This document shows positions 23,152 through 30,961 of a DNA stretch of 64,000 bases, one piece after another (within the stretch, counting starts at the first letter, position 1; the number at the start of each line of letters is the position of its first letter). The notes under the pieces are model-generated. The model worked only from the letters and a program-made list of their open reading frames with translations, had not been told where the DNA came from and did not search any database. This DNA is from a virus, in IMG/VR virus record IMGVR_UViG_3300042305_001773, positions 124,001 to 188,000 of that record; one strand, given 5' to 3'. A program made the translations under genes and the position numbers.

Positions 23152-23456
23152 CTGTAGGCTACGACCTCGGCGCGGGTTTCCACCCAAACGTGCGCGCCAC
23201 AAGAAAGCGGCGAGTCGGGAGAATAGACAACCCGCGACTCGCCGCGCACGTCAACGGTTTTGGCCGCGTATGTTTTATTACGCCACTTAATAGTCAGCGG
23301 CGGTACGCGCAGGTTTTGATTTTTGTTGCTGCGAATAATGTGCTGGTTGACGTGTATGCGTTTAATTGTCCCAGCCGGCATTGTCATTTCATCAGCGTCC
23401 CCCGGGAAACGCAGCGGAATACGGGGCTCTAGCAGGCAGACGTCTTCTGTCGCCAT
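23148..23456 (-). CDS. hypothetical protein, 102 aa
   Basis: Beta-rich protein ('GTIKRIHVNQHIIRSNKNQN', 'WRNKTYAAKTVDV') without recognised family. The preceding 72-nt gap (23457-23528) holds no gene. Confidence 0.5.
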   Translation of the reverse strand: MATEDVCLLEPRIPLRFPGDADEMTMPAGTIKRIHVNQHIIRSNKNQNLRVPPLTIKWRNKTYAAKTVDVRGESRVVYSPDSPLSCGAHVWVETRAEVVAYR

Positions 23457-23528
23457 TGTGACGTTATTTATTCCGCGTCGGCTTGGTCGTCCGTGACCGT
23501 CGCCGAACGCGGTTTAAATAGACAGGCG

Positions 23529-24410
23529 TCAGGTCGCCATCATCGAGCGGAGCTGCTTGTGCGCCGAAAGAATCTCGGCGGCCGTCGTGTAACAGCCGTC
23601 GCACGTCTCCAGAAACGCAGACGCGGCGTTCAGCTGCTCCATCGGCAGCGTCGTCGTGCCGCTCGGCGCTTTCGCGACCGGGCGCTTCGGCGCAGCCTTG
23701 GCGGGTTCTGCCGCCTTGGTTGCGTGCTTGCGTCGCGCGGCGTCACGGCTGCGCTCCTCGCCGGCGGCCACAGCCACCGCACCGCGCTTCGCCGGGGCAA
23801 CGCCCGCCTTCTTCAACAGCTGGCTCACCTGAGCCGGGCTGACCGTTACACGCTTCTTGGCGAGCGCGGCCACGATGTCAACACCGCGGAGCGAATCGCC
23901 AGACTCCTGCCGACGCTCGATCTCCTCGCGGATGTGATCGGCGCCGCTCTTCTTCTCGGCCATGTCCTTCACCTTCCCTTTTGGGGTCTTGGTCGCCTTG
24001 GGCGCCTCGACCGGGTCATCGTCTTCGTCGGTCTCCACAGTGGAGTCGACAGCTTCGTCAGAAACCTCGTCGCCTTCTTCTGGCGCGTACTCGGTCTCGT
24101 CGTCGTCTTCGTCGATCTCTTCGTCGGGCAGCTTGGCAGCCGTCTCACGAACGTCTGTGCTGCCTTCGTCTTCGTAGTCGGCGTCTGCTTCCGCGTACGC
24201 CGCTTCGTCATCGACCGTGTCTTCTTCAAGCTCGGCGTCAACATCTGCGTCAACGTCTTCGTCGTCGTAATCTTCTGGTGTCGCGAACCGCATCCGTGTG
24301 GTTCCTTTCTCCTTCTTCTTTTCTTTCTCTGCAGGCGCCTTGCTGGTTGCGCCCGGTAGTGGCTTCCCCCACAAATTTGCCGGACTCACAAACTCTTCAG
24401 CTTTGGCCAT
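23529..24410 (-). CDS. acidic protein with C-terminal HTH-like region
   Basis: 293 aa. Residues about 45-145 are dominated by Asp/Glu. Residues about 160-205 ('HIREEIERRQESGDSLRGVDIVAALAKKRVTVSPAQVSQLLKKAGV') look like a DNA-binding helical domain I have seen in planctomycete proteins. A Lys/Ala-rich linker and a helical C-terminus follow. It may be a DNA-mimic/DNA-binding hybrid or a nucleoid-like protein. The strong minus-strand site GGAG is near its ATG. An 18-nt palindrome lies 25 nt upstream. Confidence 0.5.
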   Translation of the reverse strand: MAKAEEFVSPANLWGKPLPGATSKAPAEKEKKKEKGTTRMRFATPEDYDDEDVDADVDAELEEDTVDDEAAYAEADADYEDEGSTDVRETAAKLPDEEIDEDDDETEYAPEEGDEVSDEAVDSTVETDEDDDPVEAPKATKTPKGKVKDMAEKKSGADHIREEIERRQESGDSLRGVDIVAALAKKRVTVSPAQVSQLLKKAGVAPAKRGAVAVAAGEERSRDAARRKHATKAAEPAKAAPKRPVAKAPSGTTTLPMEQLNAASAFLETCDGCYTTAAEILSAHKQLRSMMAT

Positions 24411-24434
24411 AGCGTCCTCTCCTAAAGCGCCGCC

Positions 24435-24452
24435 GGCCGAAACGTTTCGGCC
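24435..24452. promoter_or_regulatory. 18-nt perfect palindrome, possible operator
   Basis: GGCCGAAACGTTTCGGCC, perfectly symmetric about an AACGTT centre, lies 25 nt upstream of the ATG of the acidic HTH protein and downstream of the preceding terminator. A dimeric repressor site, perhaps for the downstream HTH protein itself, is a reasonable guess. Confidence 0.45.
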
Positions 24453-24490
24453 TCGTCGTGCGGCTAAATGAAAAATACACCGCCGGAAAC

Positions 24491-24540
24491 AAAAAGCAAC
24501 TACCGTAGAAAACAGCGGTTATTTGCTGCTTCGGTAGTTG
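24491..24540 (-). terminator. terminator spanning stop of dNTP-ase gene
   Basis: Minus-strand 9-bp stem (CAACTACCG, complement at 24497-24505) with a 26-nt loop that includes the stop codon and a nested CAGC/GCTG pair, followed by CTTTTTG (plus A-run 24491-24495). It ends the transcript of the diphosphohydrolase-like gene. Confidence 0.6.
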
Positions 24541-24881
24541 TCCGGCACGTTGCCGTCTTTGGTGCGAAGTACGCCGGCGTTTAGTTCTGGCCACTTTTCT
24601 AGCGAATGAATAGCGCCGATGACATTCCACGCCGCGTGCCCCAGATGGTCTTCGCTGCGGTCGCCGTTCAAAAAATTATAGATGTGCGCGATCGCGTGAT
24701 TCAGCAGGTCAGAGACGGGCATGCCGTTTTCCCAGTTGTATGGGCCAAATTTTTCAGCCCCTTCGTGGTAGGTCTGCGCGAGCGCCCGCAGACCGATCGG
24801 CGAAATTAGATCGTAACGCACGGCGTCACAATCAGCGCTGCGTACCGCGCCAGTGTCGTACTCGTGACGTTCGTTACTCAT
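24519..24881 (-). CDS. dATP/dGTP diphosphohydrolase-like (DUF5664)
   Basis: 120 aa. 'RYDLISPIGLRALAQTYHEGAEKFG', 'YNWENGMPVSDLLNHAIAHIYNFLNGDRSEDHLGHAAWNVIGAI' follows the DUF5664/dGTP_diPhyd_N family closely, including E/H/D residues typical of the all-alpha NTP-PPase metal site. Members include MazZ-type enzymes of phages with 2-aminoadenine DNA, but most members are found in ordinary phages. No PurZ or special polymerase is in this window. Together with the MazG-like gene it points to nucleotide-pool control. Confidence 0.7.
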   Translation of the reverse strand: MSNERHEYDTGAVRSADCDAVRYDLISPIGLRALAQTYHEGAEKFGPYNWENGMPVSDLLNHAIAHIYNFLNGDRSEDHLGHAAWNVIGAIHSLEKWPELNAGVLRTKDGNVPDNYRSSK

Positions 24882-25189
24882 TAGAGATAACCTTCTTGTC
24901 GGAAAGCAAAATAGAGCCGCGGGTTGTCGTTGAACGCGACTGTGCCTCGAACACCGTCGACTTTTCTAATTACGTGTACGTAAGGCGGTTCAAAGTGCGA
25001 CACCTCAAATGTGTCCAGTAATTGCTCGCTGCTCCAAACATGTTCGCCGTACTGCTCTTGCAATACTGTACGAATTTCGTCTAGCCCGCGGCGGTCAAGT
25101 TGTTCTTTGATAACATTACGCAACATCACGTGCCCGATGTCGAGCGGTATCTGCGTTGCCAGTTCTTTAACTTTGGGTGGTGTCGGCAT
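24881..25189 (-). CDS. hypothetical protein, 102 aa
   Basis: Start at ATG 25189, inside the end of the upstream gene. Helical/beta mix with 'HVMLRNVIKEQLDRRGLDEIRTVLQ'. No family recognised. Its stop abuts the start of the diphosphohydrolase-like gene (1 nt overlap). Confidence 0.5.
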   Translation of the reverse strand: MPTPPKVKELATQIPLDIGHVMLRNVIKEQLDRRGLDEIRTVLQEQYGEHVWSSEQLLDTFEVSHFEPPYVHVIRKVDGVRGTVAFNDNPRLYFAFRQEGYL

Positions 25190-25565
25190 TTGATTGTGCA
25201 AGCTTGTCCAGTTCTTCTTTCTGTTGTTTGATTTGCTCTGCGACATGCGCCGCATACTGGTCAAGCATCCTAAGCTGGCCGACAAGATCTTTGTGCACGT
25301 CAACGCTAAACAACGAAAGCCGCCGCATCAGCATGAGTAGGCTTGCGGTAAAAGGCGGTTCTTTGCTGCGTAAACTCAGTAGGCCGGGCGGGGCGTTTTC
25401 GGGTTGCGAAGTCCACAGCGGGACAAGCGCAAGTCCGTGTAGTTCTGGAACAGCGGCCATTACTTCGTTACAAAACTCTTCGCCGCGCCGCATAAACTCG
25501 ACGTCAAACGGGAGGCGGTCAGATTGAATTTCAGGTTGCTGATCAGGTTGCTGCGGCGTATCCAT
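25167..25565 (-). CDS. hypothetical protein, 132 aa
   Basis: Gln/Asp-rich N-terminus, helical body and a C-terminal coiled coil (residues about 105-125). No family recognised; no membrane segment. Confidence 0.5.
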   Translation of the reverse strand: MDTPQQPDQQPEIQSDRLPFDVEFMRRGEEFCNEVMAAVPELHGLALVPLWTSQPENAPPGLLSLRSKEPPFTASLLMLMRRLSLFSVDVHKDLVGQLRMLDQYAAHVAEQIKQQKEELDKLAQSNADTTQS

Positions 25566-25578
25566 TAAACATCCTTTG

Positions 25579-25926
25579 TTATTGTGCGTAGCGTGATTCT
25601 TTTGGAAGCACGCCGTCGATTACGTTACCCAGTCGTGTAGCGGCAAGGCTGTAGATCACCACCCTAACGGCAGTCTCGACCATACCGCCAATTCCTGTTC
25701 CTGCCAAGAGCAGCAGAAACAAGTACAGCGGCGCGTGATATGACTTGCAAAACGGGCAATTGATCAGCTCTAGCAGCTTGCCTTTTGCCGTGTTGTATGG
25801 TGTCACATCTTGAAGCGCCTGCGCGTAGGCTCGCGCTGTTTCAAACAGAGAACCTTTGTGCCACACCTCGATGATTGCGCCAGCAGCGAGTGTGACAGCC
25901 AAAAAGTCTAGAGCACTGATTGTCAT
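25579..25926 (-). CDS. membrane protein with CPFC motif, DUF1360-like
   Basis: 115 aa with start at ATG 25926. Two or three hydrophobic helices (residues about 7-25, 60-85, 90-105) and the phrase 'LLELINCPFCKSYHAPLY'. This resembles small membrane proteins of the DUF1360 type, which share a CxxC near the end of a helix. Function unknown. Two small membrane genes lie next to it, hinting at a membrane-linked role. Confidence 0.5.
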   Translation of the reverse strand: MTISALDFLAVTLAAGAIIEVWHKGSLFETARAYAQALQDVTPYNTAKGKLLELINCPFCKSYHAPLYLFLLLLAGTGIGGMVETAVRVVIYSLAATRLGNVIDGVLPKESRYAQ

Positions 25927-26105
25927 CGCCGTCTTCGTTTGTGTGTTGTTGATGTGGTGCCGCGTACAAAGCACGCGCCACTATAGATCGCCGCGCCCGC
26001 CACCACGAGCCCGGCAACGCCAATTTGCGGTATTGCGCAGATTCCGGCAAGAAGCATAAGCGCAGCGTAACCGGAAAACGTGGCGTGAGGATCTGGTTGT
26101 GACAT
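25923..26105 (-). CDS. small membrane protein, 60 aa
   Basis: ATG at 26105 (TAATG overlap with upstream stop). Two hydrophobic segments (about residues 13-27 and 30-45) and a basic tail 'KRRRR'. No family recognised. Stop overlaps the DUF1360-like start. Confidence 0.55.
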   Translation of the reverse strand: MSQPDPHATFSGYAALMLLAGICAIPQIGVAGLVVAGAAIYSGACFVRGTTSTTHKRRRR

Positions 26106-26329
26106 TAGGGTGCCTGACTGTCGCCGTGCGGCCACACCTGTGTTCGAGTTGTGTCCGGCGCGGCTGGGTTAAATTGATATTGCGGTAGCGGCAACGGCGC
26201 CTCAAGTTTAAGATGGTTTACTGCGTTATCAGGGAAATAGAGTTGCGGGCCGGGGCCGCGACGCGTGCCCTCGACGTAGTGCTGTTTTCGTTCCTGATAC
26301 AATTTTGCGGAGCGTCCGACGTTTGCCAT
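26105..26329 (-). CDS. hypothetical protein, 74 aa
   Basis: Basic N-terminus, Pro-rich C-terminal half ('LEAPLPLPQYQFNPAAPD'); no family recognised. The SD 'TGGAGG' precedes the ATG. Confidence 0.5.
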   Translation of the reverse strand: MANVGRSAKLYQERKQHYVEGTRRGPGPQLYFPDNAVNHLKLEAPLPLPQYQFNPAAPDTTRTQVWPHGDSQAP

Positions 26330-26349
26330 ATAACCTCCAGAAAGTACGT

Positions 26350-26378
26350 GGCCGGGTCACCGTTTAGTATACCCGGCC
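26350..26378 (-). terminator. 8-bp hairpin between two small genes
   Basis: GGCCGGGT (26350-26357) pairs with ACCCGGCC (26371-26378), 13-nt loop, 9 nt beyond the stop of the 54-aa membrane gene on the minus strand. No U-run, so termination is uncertain. Confidence 0.35.
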
Positions 26379-26387
26379 GCGCAGCTA

Positions 26388-26552
26388 TCACTTGCGAGTC
26401 GTTTCTTTGGCGGCGGCCGCTGCAACCTGACACATGTAACCGAGTACATTTGCCAGTCCAGCAAGACCGTATATGAAAACATGCCCAGTGTATTTGAGGC
26501 TGTCTTCAACCCATTGAAATTCAGACTCGCTACCGTTGTTATTGTGGTTCAT
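26388..26552 (-). CDS. small membrane protein, 54 aa, divergent from terminase
   Basis: 54-codon frame from ATG 26550-26552 to TGA 26388-26390. The product starts M-N-H-N-N-N-G, has one hydrophobic helix (about residues 24-45) and an Ala-rich end. Its start shares the bases CATG with the start of the plus-strand terminase. An AGG-type ribosome binding site lies about 8 nt upstream. Function unknown; position suggests a link to the terminase promoter region or lysis, but this is speculation. Confidence 0.5.
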   Translation of the reverse strand: MNHNNNGSESEFQWVEDSLKYTGHVFIYGLAGLANVLGYMCQVAAAAAKETTRK

Positions 26553-28467
26553 GGATAAACCTGATCAAACAGTTACTGAAGCAGTTGACATGCCTTCCGT
26601 AGGCGTGCAATCACTTCTACAAGAATTAATCTCGATCGACGTGACGGATGTGCATTCTGTTCACGCGCGTGCCGCTGTTTTGCAGCAGCTCGCGGGTCGG
26701 CATGCTTTCCCGTCGCTCGAACCTATTTTGCCTTTGGTTCTGAACCTTAATGGACGCCCGTACAGCATTCAGAATCATATGCCTTTTTCCCCACTTTTCC
26801 GGCTACTGACGCCGAAAAATCAAGTGTGGTGCACGGGGCGTCAGGTATCAAAATCGACCAGCCTAGCAGCGCACGGAGTTGTAGTTGCCAACTCTATCCC
26901 GTTCTTCAAAACGTTATTCATCACACCGTTGTACGAACAGATACGCCGGTTCTCGAATAACTATGTGCGTCCGTTTATCGATCAGTCTCCTGTGAAGTCG
27001 CAATGGAGCGGCACGACGACCGAGAATTCAGTTCTGCAAAGATCTTTTAAAAACAACTCAATGATGTTGTTTAGCTTTGCGCTTTTAGATTCGGATCGTG
27101 TGCGTGGTGTTTCTGCAGACCGCGTGTGCATCGACGAAGTTCAGGACATGGATCCTGATCACGTGCCGATCATTCAAGAAACGATGTCTTACTCCAAATG
27201 GGCGACGAGTTATTACACAGGAACGCCGAAGACGCTAGATAACTTAATTTACGGATTGTATAAACGATCATCACAGGCCGAATGGTTTATACCTTGTCAT
27301 TCATGCAAGCACTGGAGCATCCCTTCGCTTGAGTATGACTTAGATAAAATGATCGGCCCATACAGCATTCATATCAGCGAGAACTATCCGGGCACCGTCT
27401 GCGCTAAATGTCAGAAACCGATCAGCCCAAGGCATGGTCGGTGGGTGCATAGATATCCCGAACGCCGCTGGCAATTTGCCGGGTATCACGTACCGCAGAT
27501 GATACTACCGCTTCATTTCTCCGACCCTGAAAAGTGGTCAACTCTATTGTTGAAGAGGGAAGGCTTTGGGAATATGACCCAAGCGCAGTTCTACAACGAG
27601 GTAATGGGAGAAAGCGTTGATACCGGTCAGAAGCTCATCAGCGAAACTGATTTGAAGGCTGCGTGCGTGCTAGACTGGGAAAACAAGAAAGAACCAGACC
27701 CTAAGTGCTTTGCAAATCTCTCGAACTACAAACATCGCATCCTTGCGGTCGACTGGGGCGGTGGCGGAGAAGCAGGTATTAGTTTCACCGTGCTTACTGT
27801 GCTGGGGTTCCGCCCAGATGGGACCATCGACACGCTGTGGGCCAAGCGCCTGCTTATTGGCGGCGATCATTTGGCCGAAGCGGTTGAATGTATGCGCTGG
27901 TCTAACTTGTTTAATTGCGATTTTGTCGCTCACGATTACACGGGCGCCGGCACGGTCCGCGAAACGGTCATGGTGCAGGCTGGGTTTAATCTAGAGCGAG
28001 TCTTGGCGATGCGACTTGTTCGTTCCGCGTCGCAAGATTTGATGGTGTTCAAACCGCCGACAGAGATCAATCATCGAGCGCACTATAGCCTCGACAAAAC
28101 GCGGTCGTTGCTGTACACGTGTCAGGCGATCAAGCTGAAGCAAGTCCGCTTCTTCCAGTATGACTGGGCGTCGCAGGACTCGCCGGGCTTGGTGTCGGAC
28201 TTTCTTGCGCTGGTAGAAAGTAAAGCCGAGTCTAGACTAGGCGGCGATATTTATACCATTACAAGGAACACGTTGTTGACTGACGACTTTGCGCAAGCTG
28301 TTAACCTAGGCTGCGCCGCTCTTTGGCACGTGAATAACGCGTGGCCTAATTTCGCGGAGATAGCTGGCGTAGCCCGGTTAAGCGAGCGTGTTGTTAAGGC
28401 AGAGACGCCGATGGATGACGACTGGGCGGATGATTCCATCGGGCGAAACTACTTTGGCGGGTATTAA
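26551..28467 (+). CDS. terminase large subunit
   Basis: About 638 aa. The ATPase part has a Walker A-like G-R-Q-V-S-K-S-T (residues 96-103), Walker B V-C-I-D-E (192-196) and a coupling 'YTGTPKTLDN' motif. C249, C252, C284 and C287 form a probable zinc site between domains. The nuclease part begins at 'ILAVDWGGGG' and includes 'FVAHDYTGAGTV', in RNase H-like order. It packages DNA into the procapsid, cleaving at headful or cos ends. It is one of only three plus-strand genes. ATG 26551 is chosen; an upstream in-frame TTG (26536) is less likely. No clear ribosome binding site is visible. Confidence 0.9.
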   Translation: MDKPDQTVTEAVDMPSVGVQSLLQELISIDVTDVHSVHARAAVLQQLAGRHAFPSLEPILPLVLNLNGRPYSIQNHMPFSPLFRLLTPKNQVWCTGRQVSKSTSLAAHGVVVANSIPFFKTLFITPLYEQIRRFSNNYVRPFIDQSPVKSQWSGTTTENSVLQRSFKNNSMMLFSFALLDSDRVRGVSADRVCIDEVQDMDPDHVPIIQETMSYSKWATSYYTGTPKTLDNLIYGLYKRSSQAEWFIPCHSCKHWSIPSLEYDLDKMIGPYSIHISENYPGTVCAKCQKPISPRHGRWVHRYPERRWQFAGYHVPQMILPLHFSDPEKWSTLLLKREGFGNMTQAQFYNEVMGESVDTGQKLISETDLKAACVLDWENKKEPDPKCFANLSNYKHRILAVDWGGGGEAGISFTVLTVLGFRPDGTIDTLWAKRLLIGGDHLAEAVECMRWSNLFNCDFVAHDYTGAGTVRETVMVQAGFNLERVLAMRLVRSASQDLMVFKPPTEINHRAHYSLDKTRSLLYTCQAIKLKQVRFFQYDWASQDSPGLVSDFLALVESKAESRLGGDIYTITRNTLLTDDFAQAVNLGCAALWHVNNAWPNFAEIAGVARLSERVVKAETPMDDDWADDSIGRNYFGGY

Positions 28468-28790
28468 AAAATCCGCCAGCAGTAGTCCTCGATAAATTTT
28501 TTCATCGCCGCGTAATCTCTAATCTTGGCGGTTTCAATAACGTCAACGACGGCACAAGCCGCGGTATACAGCGCGGTCGCCGCTTCCGTACAATCCATTG
28601 AGGAGTCATACAACTCCCAATTAGCGCCAGAGCGCGGCACGGCTGGTTCCTTGCCTTCAAACGCGTCGGCGACGATTCGCTGAAATACGCCATCTGGTTC
28701 GGTATCCATCGCGCCAAACGAGCGATACTTTTCTTGAACTTTTTCGAATCTACGAATCGCTTCTTTGAGCGTCGTCACGGCAAGTGTCAT
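28464..28790 (-). CDS. hypothetical protein, 108 aa
   Basis: Helical protein of no recognised family. Its stop overlaps the terminase stop (convergent, TTAA shared). ATG at 28790 is used; a TTG at 28814 is possible. Confidence 0.5.
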   Translation of the reverse strand: MTLAVTTLKEAIRRFEKVQEKYRSFGAMDTEPDGVFQRIVADAFEGKEPAVPRSGANWELYDSSMDCTEAATALYTAACAVVDVIETAKIRDYAAMKKFIEDYCWRIF

Positions 28791-29232
28791 CGGATTTACC
28801 GCCGGCGTTGACAATCTCCATACCCTTTTCAGTTATCGAGAAATTGAAATCGTTTTTTTCGCAGTCATACTCAGCGTCTAGCAAACCACGCTGTACGCCG
28901 ACACGCATAATGTTCGATATGACACGAGCACCGAGCGCGCGAAATAACCGAAGCATCTTTTCTTTGTACTCTTCAAACGAGTTTGCGCCGATGCCGTACG
29001 CGCCGTCTGTTTGAATATCTGACAGGTCGCGTACAATTTGCTCGACCTCCCATATCTCCAAGAATTGACGCTGGTAGTCCAGATCGCATTCGGCTTCAGT
29101 CGGCTTTTCGTTTTGCATCTTTGCGATAAAGCCAGCAAACATCATAAGCACGTGATCGCGCAAATCTTCAATCGATCCGCAAATGCGGCGAGACGGCTGC
29201 TCGTCGTTTTCGTCTTCGTAGTCTTCGAACAT
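28750..29232 (-). CDS. hypothetical helical protein, 160 aa
   Basis: ATG at 29232 has GAGG 5 nt upstream, so I use it rather than the start at 29259. Acidic N-terminus, helical body, no motif. Shares about 41 nt with the next gene. Confidence 0.55.
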   Translation of the reverse strand: MFEDYEDENDEQPSRRICGSIEDLRDHVLMMFAGFIAKMQNEKPTEAECDLDYQRQFLEIWEVEQIVRDLSDIQTDGAYGIGANSFEEYKEKMLRLFRALGARVISNIMRVGVQRGLLDAEYDCEKNDFNFSITEKGMEIVNAGGKSDDTCRDDAQRSDS

Positions 29233-29239
29233 GTTTACC

Positions 29240-29554
29240 TCAGACAGCCTCGGCGGCAAGGCGGGCCGTCGCTAGTGCGGCGTCGTAGTTGCCGCGCGCA
29301 ATCATACGCGCGTGGGCCGCATCGCGGCACTGACCTAGATAGTCCGAGTAGGCGGCGTCTGTGTTGACCAGCGCTTCGGCCGAGCTGAAGCTGTGCGGTT
29401 TGCTGGTCAGCGGATTGTCGCCGCTACGCATGATCCGCTCAACGGCGGACATCTTGACCGAGATCCGGTTGTCTTCCAATTCCGACTCGCGCCGGACAGC
29501 GTCCGCGAGGGCGGAGGCGGCAGCAGTAATGTTATCAGCAAAGTTCTTCGACAT
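29240..29554 (-). CDS. conserved phage protein, 104 aa
   Basis: AAGGAG lies 5 nt upstream of ATG 29554. 'KPHSFSSAEALVNTDAAYSDYL' recalls a small phage protein family with a conserved H-S-x-S-S-A-E-x-L-V motif of unknown function. Helical throughout. Confidence 0.55.
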   Translation of the reverse strand: MSKNFADNITAAASALADAVRRESELEDNRISVKMSAVERIMRSGDNPLTSKPHSFSSAEALVNTDAAYSDYLGQCRDAAHARMIARGNYDAALATARLAAEAV

Positions 29555-29563
29555 GGTCACTCC

Positions 29564-29830
29564 TTATTTATCTATGGCGCGACGAACACGAAGTATGTCG
29601 TCTAGCGCGCGGTCGAGCATATGGACTGCTTCTTCGCGGTTACCCGCGTCAACCAACTCAAATATCAAAAACGCAAATAGTGTGTCACCGCATTCGCGAA
29701 TTTGTTTTTTGCCTTGGCGATTAATGTAGTCTTGAAACGTTTCGCCAATTTCCGGCGGATCAATTGCTAACAGATCGGACGCCGGGTATGAATCGTATAT
29801 TTCTTTCGGAGTTAGCGGATTATTCGTCAC
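29564..29830 (-). CDS. hypothetical protein, about 89 aa
   Basis: The frame is open to 29923, but that part overlaps the upstream gene; GTG 29828-29830 overlaps that gene's stop region and is my choice, with a GGAG only 2 nt away. The recognisable part is 'LTPKEIYDSYPASDLLAIDPPEIGETFQDYINRQGKKQIRECGDTLFAFLI', a pattern shared by phage proteins, function unknown. Confidence 0.5.
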   Translation of the reverse strand: MTNNPLTPKEIYDSYPASDLLAIDPPEIGETFQDYINRQGKKQIRECGDTLFAFLIFELVDAGNREEAVHMLDRALDDILRVRRAIDK

Positions 29831-30077
29831 TTCTCCAGTTTTGTTTTTCTTGCCGCGTCGGAATGCGTTTTGGATATTTCTCTGGGTGGCAAGCCTGACA
29901 GCGTGCGCGGGTGCACCCAGCACAGCGCAAAGCTTTACGGTAGTGACCGTCGTCGATTACATGCGCGGGCTTGCCGTCTTGCAGGCTTTGCCGCCATATA
30001 TCCATACCGGCGTTAAGTTGCTTACGCTTTTTAATCCGGCGTTCGATGATGTGCTTTTCGCTGTGATATCGTTTCAT
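29820..30077 (-). CDS. small Cys-rich basic protein, 85 aa
   Basis: Basic helical N-terminus, then 'CAGCTRARCQACHPEKYPKRIPTRQE', with C-x2-C and C-x2-C-H likely to bind zinc. Similar 'C-x-x-C...K-x-P-K-R-x-P-T-R-x-E' phrases occur in small phage and planctomycete proteins. Confidence 0.55.
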   Translation of the reverse strand: MKRYHSEKHIIERRIKKRKQLNAGMDIWRQSLQDGKPAHVIDDGHYRKALRCAGCTRARCQACHPEKYPKRIPTRQEKQNWRSDE

Positions 30078-30400
30078 TACATAAGTCCTATGTCGCGCAA
30101 GACGCCGTACTGCATAGCCAGCCGTTCCTGCGCTGTGTGTTTCATACGCCCGTGCGCTGATTGAGACACGTCAAGCGAACTGGCCGCGCGCCATTTTGCT
30201 AGGTCTAAACGTTTGCGTAATTTCAACGGGTTTTTGTCGTCAGTATTTCCGTGCTGCAATCCGCGGCGGAAACTGGCTTCTGAAATGCGCGCTATTAGCC
30301 GCACTAACTTTTTTTTCGTCGCGGCTGGTAGATTATCAAACTCTTGTCGCCGCAAACCGTTTGCGACCGACATGCGAGAAAAATCCGTTTTTGTTTTCAT
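30077..30400 (-). CDS. hypothetical basic protein, 107 aa
   Basis: Basic, helical, no family recognised. 'LVRLIARISEASFRRGLQHG' is a probable amphipathic helix. TGA/ATG overlap with the next gene (30077). Confidence 0.5.
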   Translation of the reverse strand: MKTKTDFSRMSVANGLRRQEFDNLPAATKKKLVRLIARISEASFRRGLQHGNTDDKNPLKLRKRLDLAKWRAASSLDVSQSAHGRMKHTAQERLAMQYGVLRDIGLM

Positions 30401-30404
30401 TACC

Positions 30405-30848
30405 TTAAGCTTCGCAGTAAATAACTACTTTGCAACCGCATTGCTCGGCTAATTTGATAACGTCGGGCGAGTACACCGACACGATCTGGTCGCGTTTAAC
30501 CGCGCCAGCTGTGATCAGCGCCTGCAGCCCGAGCTTAGCGATACCGCGTCGCCGGTATTCTGGGTCTACAAAACATTCGATTGTTTGCGCTGTAACCGCG
30601 CGACCTTTGAACTTCTCTGGCCACGGGCGCGAACCAACCCAGCCTACTAACGTCTCGTCAAACCAGACAAGGGCCATAGCCATTTCCGGGTGCGGCTGCT
30701 CGTGGTTAACGTGCAGATACCGCTTAGCGAGTTCTTTTCGAATTGAGCTGTCGCTACCCGAATCCGGCCACGACAACCTTGTCATAATGGCCGTCACATC
30801 GACCAGTCCAAGCCGGTTGATGTCTTTGATTTTGATAGAAATATCCAT
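30405..30848 (-). CDS. GNAT-family acetyltransferase
   Basis: 147 aa from ATG 30848 (GGAGG 6 nt upstream). 'VGWVGSRPW', then 'TIECFVDPEYRRRGIAKLGLQALI' matches the GNAT motif A (V-x-P-x-x-R-x-x-G-I-A-x-x-L) that binds acetyl-CoA. The acceptor is unknown; phage GNATs may modify host proteins, antibiotics or toxin/RNA substrates. It precedes the tRNA-Thr gene. Confidence 0.8.
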   Translation of the reverse strand: MDISIKIKDINRLGLVDVTAIMTRLSWPDSGSDSSIRKELAKRYLHVNHEQPHPEMAMALVWFDETLVGWVGSRPWPEKFKGRAVTAQTIECFVDPEYRRRGIAKLGLQALITAGAVKRDQIVSVYSPDVIKLAEQCGCKVVIYCEA

Positions 30849-30883
30849 GCCGCGTCCTCCGAGACACAGCATGAAGTATACAA

Positions 30884-30956
30884 AGCCGGCGGTCGGATTC
30901 GAACCGACGACAGGCAGTTTACAAAACTGCTACTCTACCAACTGAGTTACGCCGGC
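30884..30956 (-). tRNA. tRNA-Thr (anticodon UGU)
   Basis: Folds as a canonical cloverleaf on the minus strand. The 7-bp acceptor stem pairs GCCGGCG (30950-30956 read in reverse) with its complement at 30885-30891; the D-arm has AGTTGGTAGA; the anticodon loop is TTTGTAA (anticodon UGU); the T-loop has TTCGAAT. CCA is not encoded (TTG follows). It is the only tRNA seen in this window, between a GNAT gene and the DenV-like gene. Confidence 0.95.
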
Positions 30957-30961
30957 AAATA

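Noticed and set aside
23493-24359. Plus-strand 288-aa frame opposite the acidic HTH gene
   Set aside because: Arises from antisense of Asp/Glu/Ala codons; no start signal or homology pattern.
30430-30945. Plus-strand 171-aa frame across the GNAT gene and tRNA
   Set aside because: Antisense to a clear acetyltransferase and runs into the tRNA; no coding evidence.
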